From Alphaproteobacteria bacterium (lineage in GTDB: Bacteria > Pseudomonadota > Alphaproteobacteria > Bin95), in assembly GCA_020638555.1 (NCBI GenBank), contig JACKII010000004.1, positions 434,001 through 498,000 on the forward strand: DNA of 64,000 nt, given 5' to 3'. The notes beneath the pieces were generated by a model. It was not told the origin of the DNA, searched no databases, and saw only the letters and a program-made list of their open reading frames with translations. Below are positions 53,751-62,682 of the stretch, in pieces. The position numbers and the translations under genes were made by a program. Every line of letters begins with the position of its first letter. Position 1 is the first letter of the stretch.

Positions 53751-54433
53751 CACTGCGCGCCCCCCGAAGATCCGTTGGCAAACGAGCACGCGGTGCTCGA
53801 CGCGACCGAGGAATTCAGCGCCGCGCCGTCATTGCTTTGGACGGAATCCAGCGACAGCGGGCTGCCGGTGCCCGACCCGGTCGAGGTGCCGACCGACGTC
53901 GAGACCGTGTTATAGTCCACCGTCGCCGTCTGCGGCGCCGTGTTGTCCTGGGTGTTGTTCGACACCGGATTGGCGGACCCCGCCCCGGAAGCGTTCACGT
54001 TCGAACCGGCGCCGCCCTGCAAGGTGTCGTTGACATTGCCCTGCGCCAGGGCCGAGAAGCCCGGCGCGGAGCTGATCGTCGGCGAGCCAACAATCGACGA
54101 CTGGCTCGCGCCATTGCTGTTACCGGTCGTCGAAGCGGACACCCCGCAATCGTTGTAGTCACCCGCAATATTGTAGGTCGCGTTGTTGTTGATCCGGTAA
54201 TAGGACCGAAACCCACCGCCCTTTTTCTGCTCGATCAGGGCCGTGATGCCGGCCTTCTGCGCCTGTTCGAGCGTGGAGCTGAACTGCCAGGGCCTATTCT
54301 CGCCGAGGCCGTTGGCGAGCGCGCCGCCGGGCTCGACCAGGAATCCCAGGATGAAGCTCATCCCCAGCAATAGAACGGGTAACGAGGGTCGCGCGCCCGT
54401 CATCCGCCTCCGGGAGAGGTTGTAATACAGCAT
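53750..54433 (-). CDS. Secreted Asn/Ser/Gly-rich protein in the HfaA/CsgF position
   Basis: The product has 227 residues. Signal sequence PSLPVLLLGMSFILGFLVEPGGALA; conserved-looking N-terminal part NGLGENRPWQFSSTLEQAQKAG and IEQKKGGGFRSYYRINNNATYNIAGDYN; then a low-complexity Asn/Ser/Gly/Thr tail (SASTTGNSNGASQSS, DYNTVSTSVGTSTGSGTG) reminiscent of amyloid-like or matrix proteins. I do not find the exact HfaA signature, so the assignment is by position and character only. ATG 54433 has AAAGGA seven bases upstream. Being coupled to the CsgG/HfaB-like gene, it probably assists, caps or is exported by that channel. Confidence 0.7.
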   Translation of the reverse strand: MLYYNLSRRRMTGARPSLPVLLLGMSFILGFLVEPGGALANGLGENRPWQFSSTLEQAQKAGITALIEQKKGGGFRSYYRINNNATYNIAGDYNDCGVSASTTGNSNGASQSSIVGSPTISSAPGFSALAQGNVNDTLQGGAGSNVNASGAGSANPVSNNTQDNTAPQTATVDYNTVSTSVGTSTGSGTGSPLSLDSVQSNDGAALNSSVASSTACSFANGSSGGAQ

Positions 54434-55656
54434 TAAGCTATCCTTTCATCCACAGCGGCCGGAGGTGACTGCTGAGCACGAGCACTGCCCTCCTCAGACC
54501 CTCGGTGTCATTTCGCCCATTGTTGAGGGCGTCACGGCCAGTGTTATTGGATTAGGGAAGCCACATCTATAAGTTATACTTTCTATTAACCTACGTATTT
54601 TCCTTATTTTTGCCCCTGCGCTTTTGCAAACTCAAATCAAATCAAATATTACCACCTTTGGATCCGGGTCCATTAAATCGCCCAAATCCGCCTATTTTTC
54701 TTCATAAGGCAGACAAATATCGGCCTTTTCGAGAAGCGGAGGCCGGAAACCGCGGCTGCGGCCGACTGCGACAGCGGGAACCACCTCCGCGCGCCATGAA
54801 TCGCGACACCGGAAATGCCGCCCTGCCGCGGACCGCCCTTCGGCGTCCGCCGGCCGCCCTCGAAGCCCACCCTCGCCACAACATCCCGATAGGCAAAGCC
54901 GACAACGGCACCTCAAGCGTCGGGCGCAGCCCGAAGCTCGGCAGCATCGCGCACATTGCCCCGTTTGCACCGCAGCCACGCATGGGCGGGCTCTCGCGCC
55001 GCAACAGCCCTCGCCTTGGTCAGGCCTGGCTCCGGATGGTTCGATCGCGATCGCGATCGCCTCGCCCGGACGGATCCGCATGCGCGCCAAGCACAAGATA
55101 CCTCGACGCCCATAAGCGAAATTCCCCACCCATCAGATCGCAAGACCGCTCATCCAGCCAGTCAAGCGACAGGGAATGAAGGCGGGCAATTTTGATCAAG
55201 GTCTCCAGCCGTTCGCGATCCGATATCATGCATACACCCCACGTACGTTTTGACTACGTTGCTATACAAGATCTTTAGTTTGGCCGCCAAGCCAGTGGAC
55301 CCCTCTCCCTGGGTCACTTGCATTTCCAAGCATTCGCTTCGGGACAATCCGCTGAAGAGCGCTGTTTTCCTTTGTAAATCGACCTCTCGACACCGCCTGT
55401 GACGATCGTCACTGATACATTGGAACGGTACCTTGATCCGGTCACAAACTCAACGGTGGCCGAACGTCGACGATGTACCGCTACCTTGATCCCGCATCGG
55501 TCTGCCCACCCATCACCCAATGCGGTAATTCGTTGCCGGCGCGCCACAGATTTTCCATTCTAGATGGATTTTTCCGCGTGCATTTGAATTTTTGCTTGCA
55601 TAATAACAACCACTATGTAAATTCTTTAGCATACATATGACTTACGTCAAACCAAA
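54434..55656. other. 1.2-kb region without a convincing gene
   Basis: The part next to the adhesin operon (54434-54720) and the end (55230-55656) are AT-rich, while the middle is GC-rich. The best ORF is a minus-strand one at 55020-55229 (69 codons, MISDRERLETLIKIARLHSL) with no family I know; I would not call it. A GATCGC triple repeat lies at 55043-55060. ATACGTAG on the minus strand (54591-54598) lies 158 bases before the HfaA-position gene and resembles a FixJ-type site. The region could be a regulatory zone or a decayed gene. Confidence 0.5.
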
Positions 55657-56697
55657 ATGTATGGTGCGATCGTGAACGCAATCACCCCTCTCTCGCGTCT
55701 TCAGCCCTTCGGGCACCTCGCCGGAATGCCGAGATCGGCATTGTTCCTGGTGACAGGTGGCTGCGGGTTCATCGGGTCGCATCTGGTCGACGCGTTGTTG
55801 GAGATGGGGCATCGGGTGCGCGTTCTCGATGACCTCTCCACCGGCAAACGCTCCAACATCCCCGAGGACAGGGTTGAACTCATCGTCGGCGATGTTGCGG
55901 ATGCGCAGACGACACAGGACGCCATGGTCGGGGTGGATGGATGTTTCCATCTTGCCGCCGTCGCATCCGTCCAGCGGTCGAACGAGGATTGGGTCGGCGC
56001 CCATCTCGTCAACCTGACGGGCACGATTGCGGTGTTCAACGCCGCACGCCATGCGAAAAACGACAACCCTATCCCGGTGGTCTACGCCAGTTCCGCGGCC
56101 GTATACGGCGACAACGCGGACCTGCCGCTGTCGGAAATCGCCATTCCCCGCCCCATGACGTCCTATGGCGCGGACAAGCTGGGATCGGAGCAACAGGCTC
56201 GGGTTGCGGGCCTGGTCCATACCATCCCGACGGCCGGTTTCCGCTTCTTCAACGTCTACGGGCCGCGCCAGGATCCGGCTTCGCCCTATTCCGGCGTCAT
56301 CTCGATCTTCGCCCAGCGGTTGGCGTCCGGCAACGGGATCACGATTTTCGGGGACGGTCAGCAAACCCGCGATTTCGTCTATGTCGGCGACGTCGTCTGT
56401 CACCTGATCGCCGGGATGAAAAACGCAGCCGTCGCCGCCCCGGTCTACAATGTCTGCACCGGCCGGGCGACGACCGTGCTGACGCTCGCCAATACCATTG
56501 CCGAACTGTTGCAGGTCGAGCCGGATATTCGGTTCGATCAGCCTCGCCCCGGCGACATCCGCCATTCACTGGGGGATCCCACCGCCGCCAAAATGGCGCT
56601 TTCGGTTCAGGCGCAGGTTTCGCTCGATCAAGGGCTTGGCTCCCTGCTGGAGACTTTGAACAGCGGCGCCGACAACGCGCTGGTTGTGGCCGCCTAG
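55657..56697 (+). CDS. NAD-dependent epimerase/dehydratase (UDP-glucose 4-epimerase-like)
   Basis: The product has 346 residues. Extended short-chain dehydrogenase: Gly motif VTGGCGFIGSHLVDALLE near residue 32, DDLSTGKRSN, the catalytic Ser in YASSAAVYGD and the Tyr-x3-Lys pair in YGADKLGS. The C-terminal substrate domain is present (GFRFFNVYGPRQDP, IFGDGQQTRDFVYVGD). It interconverts or modifies NDP-sugars, probably for surface polysaccharide. The first 22 residues before MPRSALFLVTGG are not typical; ATG 55726 gives the usual family start. It may supply sugar donors for the glycosyltransferase at 45-46 kb, but the two are 9 kb apart. Confidence 0.85.
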   Translation: MYGAIVNAITPLSRLQPFGHLAGMPRSALFLVTGGCGFIGSHLVDALLEMGHRVRVLDDLSTGKRSNIPEDRVELIVGDVADAQTTQDAMVGVDGCFHLAAVASVQRSNEDWVGAHLVNLTGTIAVFNAARHAKNDNPIPVVYASSAAVYGDNADLPLSEIAIPRPMTSYGADKLGSEQQARVAGLVHTIPTAGFRFFNVYGPRQDPASPYSGVISIFAQRLASGNGITIFGDGQQTRDFVYVGDVVCHLIAGMKNAAVAAPVYNVCTGRATTVLTLANTIAELLQVEPDIRFDQPRPGDIRHSLGDPTAAKMALSVQAQVSLDQGLGSLLETLNSGADNALVVAA

Positions 56698-56859
56698 CCC
56701 CGCCGTTTCCAAAAGCCTCCTTGCGGGCCGGTTGGTATTAACCGTTTGGTTACCAATATGTGCGACCGTCGATAGCGATTGTCGGCCAAGTGGTGTTAGC
56801 ATTGCGCAGCACTTGGGTTTTGGTAACGGGCCGGCTGCCCTGTTGGAGGCATTGAGCGC

Positions 56860-57558
56860 ATGAGCATCGGCGAATGGTCCGGCTCCGCAAAGGCGAATGC
56901 GGGGGCTTCCAATCCGGAACGGACCGATCCGGCCGCCGGCTCGACCGTGCTGCTGGCCGGTGGCGACGCCCTGTTGCGCGAGGGCGTGAAACGGCTGCTT
57001 GCCGCTTCCCTCGTCCCCGTTGTCGGCGAGCTGGAACAGTGGACGGCCCCCGCATCCCCTCCTGCCAACGCAGGGGCGCCGGGGATTCTCCTGGCCATCG
57101 ACCCGGAATTGCGTATCGGTACGCCCCCGCCCTGGCTGCCGCTGGTGAACCGGCTGGGTCCGGAAACCCGGGTCGTCGCCCTGTTCAGCCGCGGCGGCGA
57201 CCGCGAGGCGGTTGCCGCGCTCCAGGCCGGAGCCGCCGGCTGTCTGTTCACGGCCATGTCCGCAACCGCCTTGGTGCTGTCGCTGCAACTCGTGGCGCTG
57301 GGCGAGAACGTGTTTCCCTGCCGCATCAGCTCCGCCTTTGCTCACCTGGCCAACAATGGCGACCCGTTCCACCTGACGCCGCGCGAACGCGACATTCTGC
57401 GCGGGCTGGTCTCCGGGCGCTCGAACAAGGAAATCGCCAACGGCGTCGGCACCACGGATATGACGGTCAAGGCGCAACTGCGCCACCTGTTGCGCAAGCT
57501 CGGCGTCACCAACCGCACCCAGGCAGCGCTCTGGGCACGCGAACACGGGTTCGACTAG
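56860..57558 (+). CDS. LuxR-family regulator with degenerate receiver domain
   Basis: The product has 232 residues. The N-terminal half has receiver-like strands and helices (STVLLAGGDALLREGVKRLL, LGPETRVVALFSRGG), but the acidic pair is replaced by AGGD and the invariant Lys position reads GCLFTAMSA, so normal phosphorylation is unlikely. The C-terminal LuxR domain is intact: LTPRERDILRGLVSGRSNKEI and TTDMTVKAQLRHLLRKLGV. It starts at ATG 56860 with GGAGG 11 bases upstream. No kinase is adjacent. It probably works as an orphan regulator responding to level or ligand, and could serve the nearby epimerase or the adhesin locus. Confidence 0.82.
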   Translation: MSIGEWSGSAKANAGASNPERTDPAAGSTVLLAGGDALLREGVKRLLAASLVPVVGELEQWTAPASPPANAGAPGILLAIDPELRIGTPPPWLPLVNRLGPETRVVALFSRGGDREAVAALQAGAAGCLFTAMSATALVLSLQLVALGENVFPCRISSAFAHLANNGDPFHLTPRERDILRGLVSGRSNKEIANGVGTTDMTVKAQLRHLLRKLGVTNRTQAALWAREHGFD

Positions 57559-57642
57559 GCGGGTCCCGGCAAGGCTGCGCCGGGTTGCGTCGCCCTGCTC
57601 CCGGGGCTAGGGTCGCCCTCCGTTACCCGGATCAACGGATCA

Positions 57643-58188
57643 ATGCCCATGCGAACCCTTCTCGCCGCCGCCACCCTGGCCGTCGCCCTGCTCGCCGGCA
57701 GCAACAGCGCCCTTGCCGACGCCAACACGCTGATCATGGAATTGCGAACCGGCAAGGTCACGATCGAGATGCGCCCCGACCTGGCGCCGAAGCATGTCGC
57801 CCGCATCAAGGAACTGGTGCGCAAGCATTTCTATGACGGCCTCACATTCCATCGGGTGCTAGAAGGGTTCATGGCCCAGACCGGAGACCCGAAGGGCGAT
57901 GGCACCGGCGGTTCCGGCAAGAACCTGCCGGCCGAATTCACGCCGACGCCGTTTGTGCGCGGCACGGTCGGCATGGCCCGGGCGCAGAACCCCAACAGCG
58001 CCGACAGCCAGTTCTTCATCATGTTCGAGGCCGGTCCCTCCCTGAACGGCCAATACACCGTCTGGGGCGAGGTGACGGACGGCATGGACAAGGTCGACCG
58101 CATCAAGAAGGGCGAGCCGGCCCTGAACGGCTTGGTGCAAAACCCGGATCGCATCGTGCGGATGTATATGGAAGACGACGCCCGCTGA
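57643..58188 (+). CDS. ppiA: Periplasmic cyclophilin-type peptidyl-prolyl cis-trans isomerase
   Basis: The product has 181 residues with signal peptide LLAAATLAVALLAGSNSALA. The cyclophilin core shows the catalytic Arg in FHRVLEGFMAQTGDP, the GTGGSG loop and SQFFIMFEAGPSLNGQYTVWG with the active-site Phe and Trp/His-region. It accelerates proline isomerisation during folding of exported proteins. It is a single gene, followed by a GC hairpin. Given the many secreted proteins in this window it may help with them, but there is no specific link. Confidence 0.9.
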   Translation: MPMRTLLAAATLAVALLAGSNSALADANTLIMELRTGKVTIEMRPDLAPKHVARIKELVRKHFYDGLTFHRVLEGFMAQTGDPKGDGTGGSGKNLPAEFTPTPFVRGTVGMARAQNPNSADSQFFIMFEAGPSLNGQYTVWGEVTDGMDKVDRIKKGEPALNGLVQNPDRIVRMYMEDDAR

Positions 58189-58201
58189 CCGTATCTCCGT
58201 C

Positions 58202-58233
58202 TTCGGGCCGACGCGACCGATGATCGGCCCGAA
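58202..58233. terminator. GC hairpin between convergent ppiA and the P-type ATPase gene
   Basis: TTCGGGCCGA (58202-58211) pairs perfectly with TCGGCCCGAA (58224-58233) around 12 bases. There is no T-run on either side, so this is a weak terminator call. Confidence 0.45.
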
Positions 58234-58287
58234 CGCGAACCACCGCCCTGGTGGCGCCGTCGGTCGCCCCTGCCGGCGAAAACGGCC

Positions 58288-60525
58288 TCAGCCCATGCCG
58301 TCGGAAAAGCGCGGGCGCCAGTACAGCATGCGCAGGCCATTCAGCATCACCAGGCCGACGCCGACGCCCAGCAGGATCAGCGCGATCCAGACATCCAGCC
58401 GCCCCATCACCGCCAGCACCACCGCCGCCAGCATCGGCACGGTCGCCAGGACCGCCGACTGCCACAGCCGCCTTTTGGTGACCCGCGCCGCGGCGAAACA
58501 GGCGGAGAGCAGCAGCGGGCTCTCGTCGCGTACCAGAAAGCCGGTCCGCGCCGCTGCGGGGCTGTCCAGTATTCCGAAACCGATGCTGACGTCCGCGGCC
58601 GCCAATGCGGCGCCATCGCGCACCGGATGCCCGGTCATGGCAACGACATGGCCGCTTTCGCGCATCGCCGCGATCTCCGCAACCTGCTGCTCGTCGGTTT
58701 CCGCGATCACATAGCTGTCGCTGGCCACCGTCGCGGCGATCTGTTCGAGTTCGTGCACATCGCGGTCGCTCATCAGGCAGGTTTCGACCCCGTTGGCGCG
58801 CAAATCCAGCAAGGCCCGGCGTGCCGTCAGGCGGATCGGTTCGGTCAGCCAGATGACTCCGGCCGCACGACCGTCGACGACGACATACATCGGCTCCGCC
58901 GCCAACTCGCCCGGCAGATCGCCATGCAGGAAATTCGGATGGATCCGGACGCCCTGAGCGGCCAGGAACGCCGCCGTGCCCGTCGCGACGCGATGGCTGC
59001 GCCCGCTCTGTTGCACGTCGGCAACGACGCCATCCGCTTGCTGAACCTGCCGCGTTTCCAGACCTGTCTCGGCCACACCGCTGCGGATGGCCGCCCGAGC
59101 GACCGCACCGGCCCAGCGAAACGCGCTGCCCTCCACCGCCGCTGCGGCCAGCCCCAGAATGCGCCGTTCGTCGCCGCCTCCCGCCGCCGTGGCTTTGAGC
59201 ACCCGGCGGCGGCCCTCGGTCACCACGCCCGACATCCGGGCGACAAGCAGCGTCACCTGGCCGACGCGATCGATCGCGGCCGGATCGCGCACCCATATGC
59301 CCCACCGGCGCAAGACCAATGCCGCAACGCTATAGGCCGTGGGGCCGATCAGCATCAGGCTCGCGGGCGTGGCGGCCGCGGCGACCAGCATGCCCTGCTC
59401 CAGCGGAACACCCCACCAGTCTGGTCCGGCCATGATCCCGACCGCGACCACGATCATGGCCAGCACCAGGGCGCCGAAATACGCCCATTTCAGCCGGCGA
59501 TCCAACCAGCCATGCACCACGGCCTGACGCGGCGAGTCCTCCGCCGCCGCCAGACGCGCCAGCAGGCCGACAACGGCATTCCGCGGCCGCGCGGTCACCT
59601 TGACGCGCAGAGGCGCACCCAGATTCACGGTGCCGGCCAGCACCGCGTCGCCGGGGCCATAGGGTTGGGGCGCGTCGGCGCCGGTGATGGTGCTTTCGTC
59701 CACCGGCCCGGCCCCCTCGACAATGGTGCCGTCGGCGGGAAAGCGCATCCCTTGCCCGACCACGACCACCCGCCCGCGTTGCAGCGTCGCCGTGCGGACC
59801 CGTTGCAGGCCGTTGCGGCCCTCCACCGTCGCGTCGTCAGGCATGAGATGCAGCAGGTTCCGGACCTTTTCGCTCGATATGGCCTGGCTGGCCCGGTTCG
59901 CCGCCTGGGCCAGCAGGCCACAGAACACGATCAGGGTTCCCAGCAGAAAATACGGCTGGCCCGCGTCCCGCAAATGCAAAGACGACAACAGCCCGGCGGT
60001 CCAGGCCGCGCCGGCGCCGATCACCAGGGTCATTTCCACGCTGAAGCGCAAGCGGCGCAGCCCGGCCGCGGCTTCGCGCAACACCGAGGCCCCCGGGATC
60101 AGCAGGACGAACACGGTGGCCGCCGCCTGGGCCATCAAGGGGATCGGCCAGGCCAGGCCAAAGCCATAGCGGGCAAACACGATCTGCGCGACCAGCACCA
60201 GCAGCGCGAGCGCAGCCTGGTCGATGACCGCCAGATTGCGCCGTCCGACGGACCGTCGCACCACCGCAGCCGGAAGCTGCGCCGTATCGAGGGCTCGGCG
60301 CAGGGTTCCGGACGGTACGGAGCTTTGTACGACCAGCACGCTGCCCGCCTTGTCCAGCAGCACGCGGCTGACGCCCGGGATCTCGGCCAGCACCGCCTTG
60401 GCTCGCAAGCCGAGATCGACGCCATGGCGGCCCCGCAAGCGTAAGACGCAAGAGCGCTGCTCGGCCTGCCTGCCATTGCCGACGGATGCCTTGGGTCCGC
60501 GATCATTCATCCCGATCGATACCAC
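58288..60525 (-). CDS. Pseudo-P1B-type ATPase: full length with all catalytic motifs replaced
   Basis: The product has 745 residues from GTG 60525; ATG 60510 is the alternative. The layout is that of a heavy-metal P1B ATPase: an HMA-like N-terminal domain (about 25-95) lacking the metal-binding CxxC, paired helices, actuator domain, pore helix, phosphorylation/nucleotide domain and final helices. Every signature is changed. The DKTGT site reads R430-M-S-G-V, so the phosphorylated Asp is Arg. TGE reads TGA (281-283). The CPC pore motif reads TPA (386-388), within ATPASLMLIGPTA. GDGxND reads GHPVRD (632-637). Flanking family residues (VVTEGRRRV, ALAAADVSIGFG) remain aligned and the frame is open throughout. 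It cannot pump by the known mechanism and may be a sensor, regulator or scaffold. Confidence 0.85.
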   Translation of the reverse strand: MVSIGMNDRGPKASVGNGRQAEQRSCVLRLRGRHGVDLGLRAKAVLAEIPGVSRVLLDKAGSVLVVQSSVPSGTLRRALDTAQLPAAVVRRSVGRRNLAVIDQAALALLVLVAQIVFARYGFGLAWPIPLMAQAAATVFVLLIPGASVLREAAAGLRRLRFSVEMTLVIGAGAAWTAGLLSSLHLRDAGQPYFLLGTLIVFCGLLAQAANRASQAISSEKVRNLLHLMPDDATVEGRNGLQRVRTATLQRGRVVVVGQGMRFPADGTIVEGAGPVDESTITGADAPQPYGPGDAVLAGTVNLGAPLRVKVTARPRNAVVGLLARLAAAEDSPRQAVVHGWLDRRLKWAYFGALVLAMIVVAVGIMAGPDWWGVPLEQGMLVAAAATPASLMLIGPTAYSVAALVLRRWGIWVRDPAAIDRVGQVTLLVARMSGVVTEGRRRVLKATAAGGGDERRILGLAAAAVEGSAFRWAGAVARAAIRSGVAETGLETRQVQQADGVVADVQQSGRSHRVATGTAAFLAAQGVRIHPNFLHGDLPGELAAEPMYVVVDGRAAGVIWLTEPIRLTARRALLDLRANGVETCLMSDRDVHELEQIAATVASDSYVIAETDEQQVAEIAAMRESGHVVAMTGHPVRDGAALAAADVSIGFGILDSPAAARTGFLVRDESPLLLSACFAAARVTKRRLWQSAVLATVPMLAAVVLAVMGRLDVWIALILLGVGVGLVMLNGLRMLYWRPRFSDGMG

Positions 60526-60667
60526 GATGAACCCCTATGTTTGGCCAGCATACACAGAATCCACACCCATGTACCGCAACACCGGAAACGATGAGGCATC
60601 GCAGAAAACCCATTTTACATCATAATATATGCACCCTGCTACAGCTTACGTGCGTGTCCTTCCCCGA

Positions 60668-61720
60668 TCAGCGGCTCGCGCGGGAATGGAAGCCCCCGAA
60701 ATGGGAGGGAATGGCCTTCACCCGCGCGACCAGATCGGCGTGCCGGTCCGGGTCCAGGTCTTCCGGCATGTCGAACCGCATCACGTCGACGACACCGCCA
60801 AAGCGCTCTTCGATCGCCTTGGGCAGTTCATCATAGGTCCCGACCGCGGCGAACAGGGACACCACGTCGTCCGGCACCTGTGCCGCCAGTTCGTTCCATT
60901 TGCCCTCGACCGAAAGTCGGTGCAGCTTCAAGCCCAGATCCTCCAGCCCGTGGGTGGCGAACACCGGCAGATAGGTGCGGGTCGAGCCATAGAAGCCGAC
61001 GCGGTAGCGCACCCATTCGAACCGCTCGGCCACCGCCGCCTCGTCCTTGCCGGTGGCGACGAAGCCGCCGCCCGAAATCTCCAGATGGCCCCGCTCGCGC
61101 CCGGACGCCTCCAGACCGGCATTGATCCGGGCCATGCAGACATCCTCGATGTATTTGCGGGTGCAGAAGCCGTGCAGCCGGGCGCCGTCGGCCACCCGTC
61201 CCGCCATCCGCAACATGTCCGGCCCGACCGCGGCGACGCTCACCGGGATCGGGTGGTGATGGTTCGGCTTCGGCGAGAATTCCGGCGTCATCAGGGTGAA
61301 GTTGTAATGCTCGCCCTGGAAGTCCAGTTTTTCGCCGTGGTCCCAGACATTCCAGATCGCACGCAGCGACTGCATGTATTCCCGCATCCGTCCGACCGGG
61401 TCGCGCCAGGGCACGGAAAAGCGGCGCTCGTTGTGCCCCTTCACCTGCGTGCCCAGCCCCAGTTCGAACCGGCCGTTGGAGTTCGCGTGCAGGTCGTGAC
61501 CCATATTCGCGACCACCATGGGCGAGCGCGGGAACGCCACCGCGATCGAGGTGTTCAGCGCCACGCGCTCGGTCACGCTGGCAGCGACGGCCAGCGGCAG
61601 AAACGGATCGTGCGCCAGTTCCGAGGACGACACGCCGTCATAGCCGATGGCTTCCGCCTTTCGGGCGATTTCTGCGGTCCGGGTCCAGTCGTCGACCGGC
61701 AGTTGGGCGAACACGCGCAT
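60668..61720 (-). CDS. LLM-class flavin/F420-type oxidoreductase
   Basis: The product has 350 residues. Luciferase-like TIM barrel: MRVFAQLPVDDWTRTAEIARKAE, then LGYDGV-type strand as IGYDGVSSSELAHDPF, RVALNTSIAVAFPRSPMVVA, FELGLGTQVKGHNERRF and PIPVSVAAVGPDMLRMAG. It resembles the TIGR03617-type F420-dependent group, but whether the cofactor is F420 or FMN is not visible. ATG 61720 is chosen for AAGGA seven bases upstream. It is divergent from the dehydratase gene at 61810, with a shared 89-base promoter region. The substrate is unknown. Confidence 0.84.
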   Translation of the reverse strand: MRVFAQLPVDDWTRTAEIARKAEAIGYDGVSSSELAHDPFLPLAVAASVTERVALNTSIAVAFPRSPMVVANMGHDLHANSNGRFELGLGTQVKGHNERRFSVPWRDPVGRMREYMQSLRAIWNVWDHGEKLDFQGEHYNFTLMTPEFSPKPNHHHPIPVSVAAVGPDMLRMAGRVADGARLHGFCTRKYIEDVCMARINAGLEASGRERGHLEISGGGFVATGKDEAAVAERFEWVRYRVGFYGSTRTYLPVFATHGLEDLGLKLHRLSVEGKWNELAAQVPDDVVSLFAAVGTYDELPKAIEERFGGVVDVMRFDMPEDLDPDRHADLVARVKAIPSHFGGFHSRASR

Positions 61721-61809
61721 AGGGCATTCCTTCTGAGACATTCGGTTTTCGGGCCTTCCGTGCGAGGCCGCTTCGCCCTAGCATGCAGCGAACCGAGGAG
61801 AACGCCAAG

Positions 61810-62682
61810 ATGCCTGACAGCACCGCCCCCGCCATCGCCATCGACGAGTTGCGCCGCCATATCGGCAACACGGTCGAGGATCACGACACCATCACCGCCT
61901 GGCCGATGGCGGCGATGACCGCCACGCTCGACCGCAACGAGGTAGCGCCGGAGATCGGCACGCCCATCCCGCAGGGCTGGCACCAGTTCTGGTTCCTGCC
62001 GACCACCCGCCCCGGCGAGCTGGGGCCGGACGGCGCGCCCACCTCCTCCGGCGTGATCCCGGCCATGCCGCTGCCGCGGCGCATGTTCGCCGGCACCACC
62101 TGGACCTTCCACCAGCCGCTGCATGTGGGCGATGTCTGCCGGCGCGAGACCGAACTCACCGACATCCAGATGAAGGCCGGCTCCACCGGCACGCTGGTCT
62201 TCGCCACCGTCATCAGCCGCATTTACGGCCCAAACGGGCTCGCCATCGAGGAGGAGCGCGGCACCGCCTTCCGCGAGGCCGTGGCCGAGGGCAGCCAATC
62301 CGCCACGCCCAAACGCGAGACCCCGCCCGCCGGCACCGTCTGGCGCCGCGAGCACACCTGCGACGAGGCGATGCTGTTCCGCTTCTCCGCCCTCACCTTC
62401 AACACCCACCGCATCCACTACGACGCCCCCTGGGCCAAGGATGTGGAGGGCTATCCGGCGCTGGTGGTGCACGGGCCGCTGTCGTCGACGCTGCTGATCA
62501 ACTTCGTGCGCGACTGCCACCCGACGCAGACCATCAAGACCTACCGCATGCGCGCCCGCGCACCGCTGTTCGCCAACACGCCCATCACGCTGGTCGGCCG
62601 CCCCACCGCGGACGGCTGCGAGTGCTGGAGCCTGACGCCGGAGGGCACCGTCGCCATGCAGGTGCAGGTGTCGTTTGCCTGA
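61810..62682 (+). CDS. MaoC/FAS1-like dehydratase (mesaconyl-C4-CoA hydratase type)
   Basis: The product has 290 residues, a double hotdog fold. The N-terminal half (WPMAAMTATLDRNE, PLPRRMFAGTTWTFHQPLHVGD) is FAS1-like. The C-terminal half carries the hydratase motif FRFSALTFNTHRIHYD with the catalytic Asp/His (TFNTHRIHYD), then VVHGPLSSTLLINF. It adds or removes water on an acyl-CoA. The ligand may be mesaconyl- or a branched enoyl-CoA. Its stop overlaps the start of the GFA gene by eight bases, so the two are coupled. Confidence 0.85.
   Translation: MPDSTAPAIAIDELRRHIGNTVEDHDTITAWPMAAMTATLDRNEVAPEIGTPIPQGWHQFWFLPTTRPGELGPDGAPTSSGVIPAMPLPRRMFAGTTWTFHQPLHVGDVCRRETELTDIQMKAGSTGTLVFATVISRIYGPNGLAIEEERGTAFREAVAEGSQSATPKRETPPAGTVWRREHTCDEAMLFRFSALTFNTHRIHYDAPWAKDVEGYPALVVHGPLSSTLLINFVRDCHPTQTIKTYRMRARAPLFANTPITLVGRPTADGCECWSLTPEGTVAMQVQVSFA

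Noticed and set aside
44409..54433. Polysaccharide capsule or biosynthesis cluster
   Set aside because: Only one glycosyltransferase and a distant epimerase are present; there is no polymerase, flippase or export ATPase.
55020..55229. Small minus-strand gene of 69 codons
   Set aside because: No recognisable domain, weak ribosome site and no partner; noted only within the gap entry.
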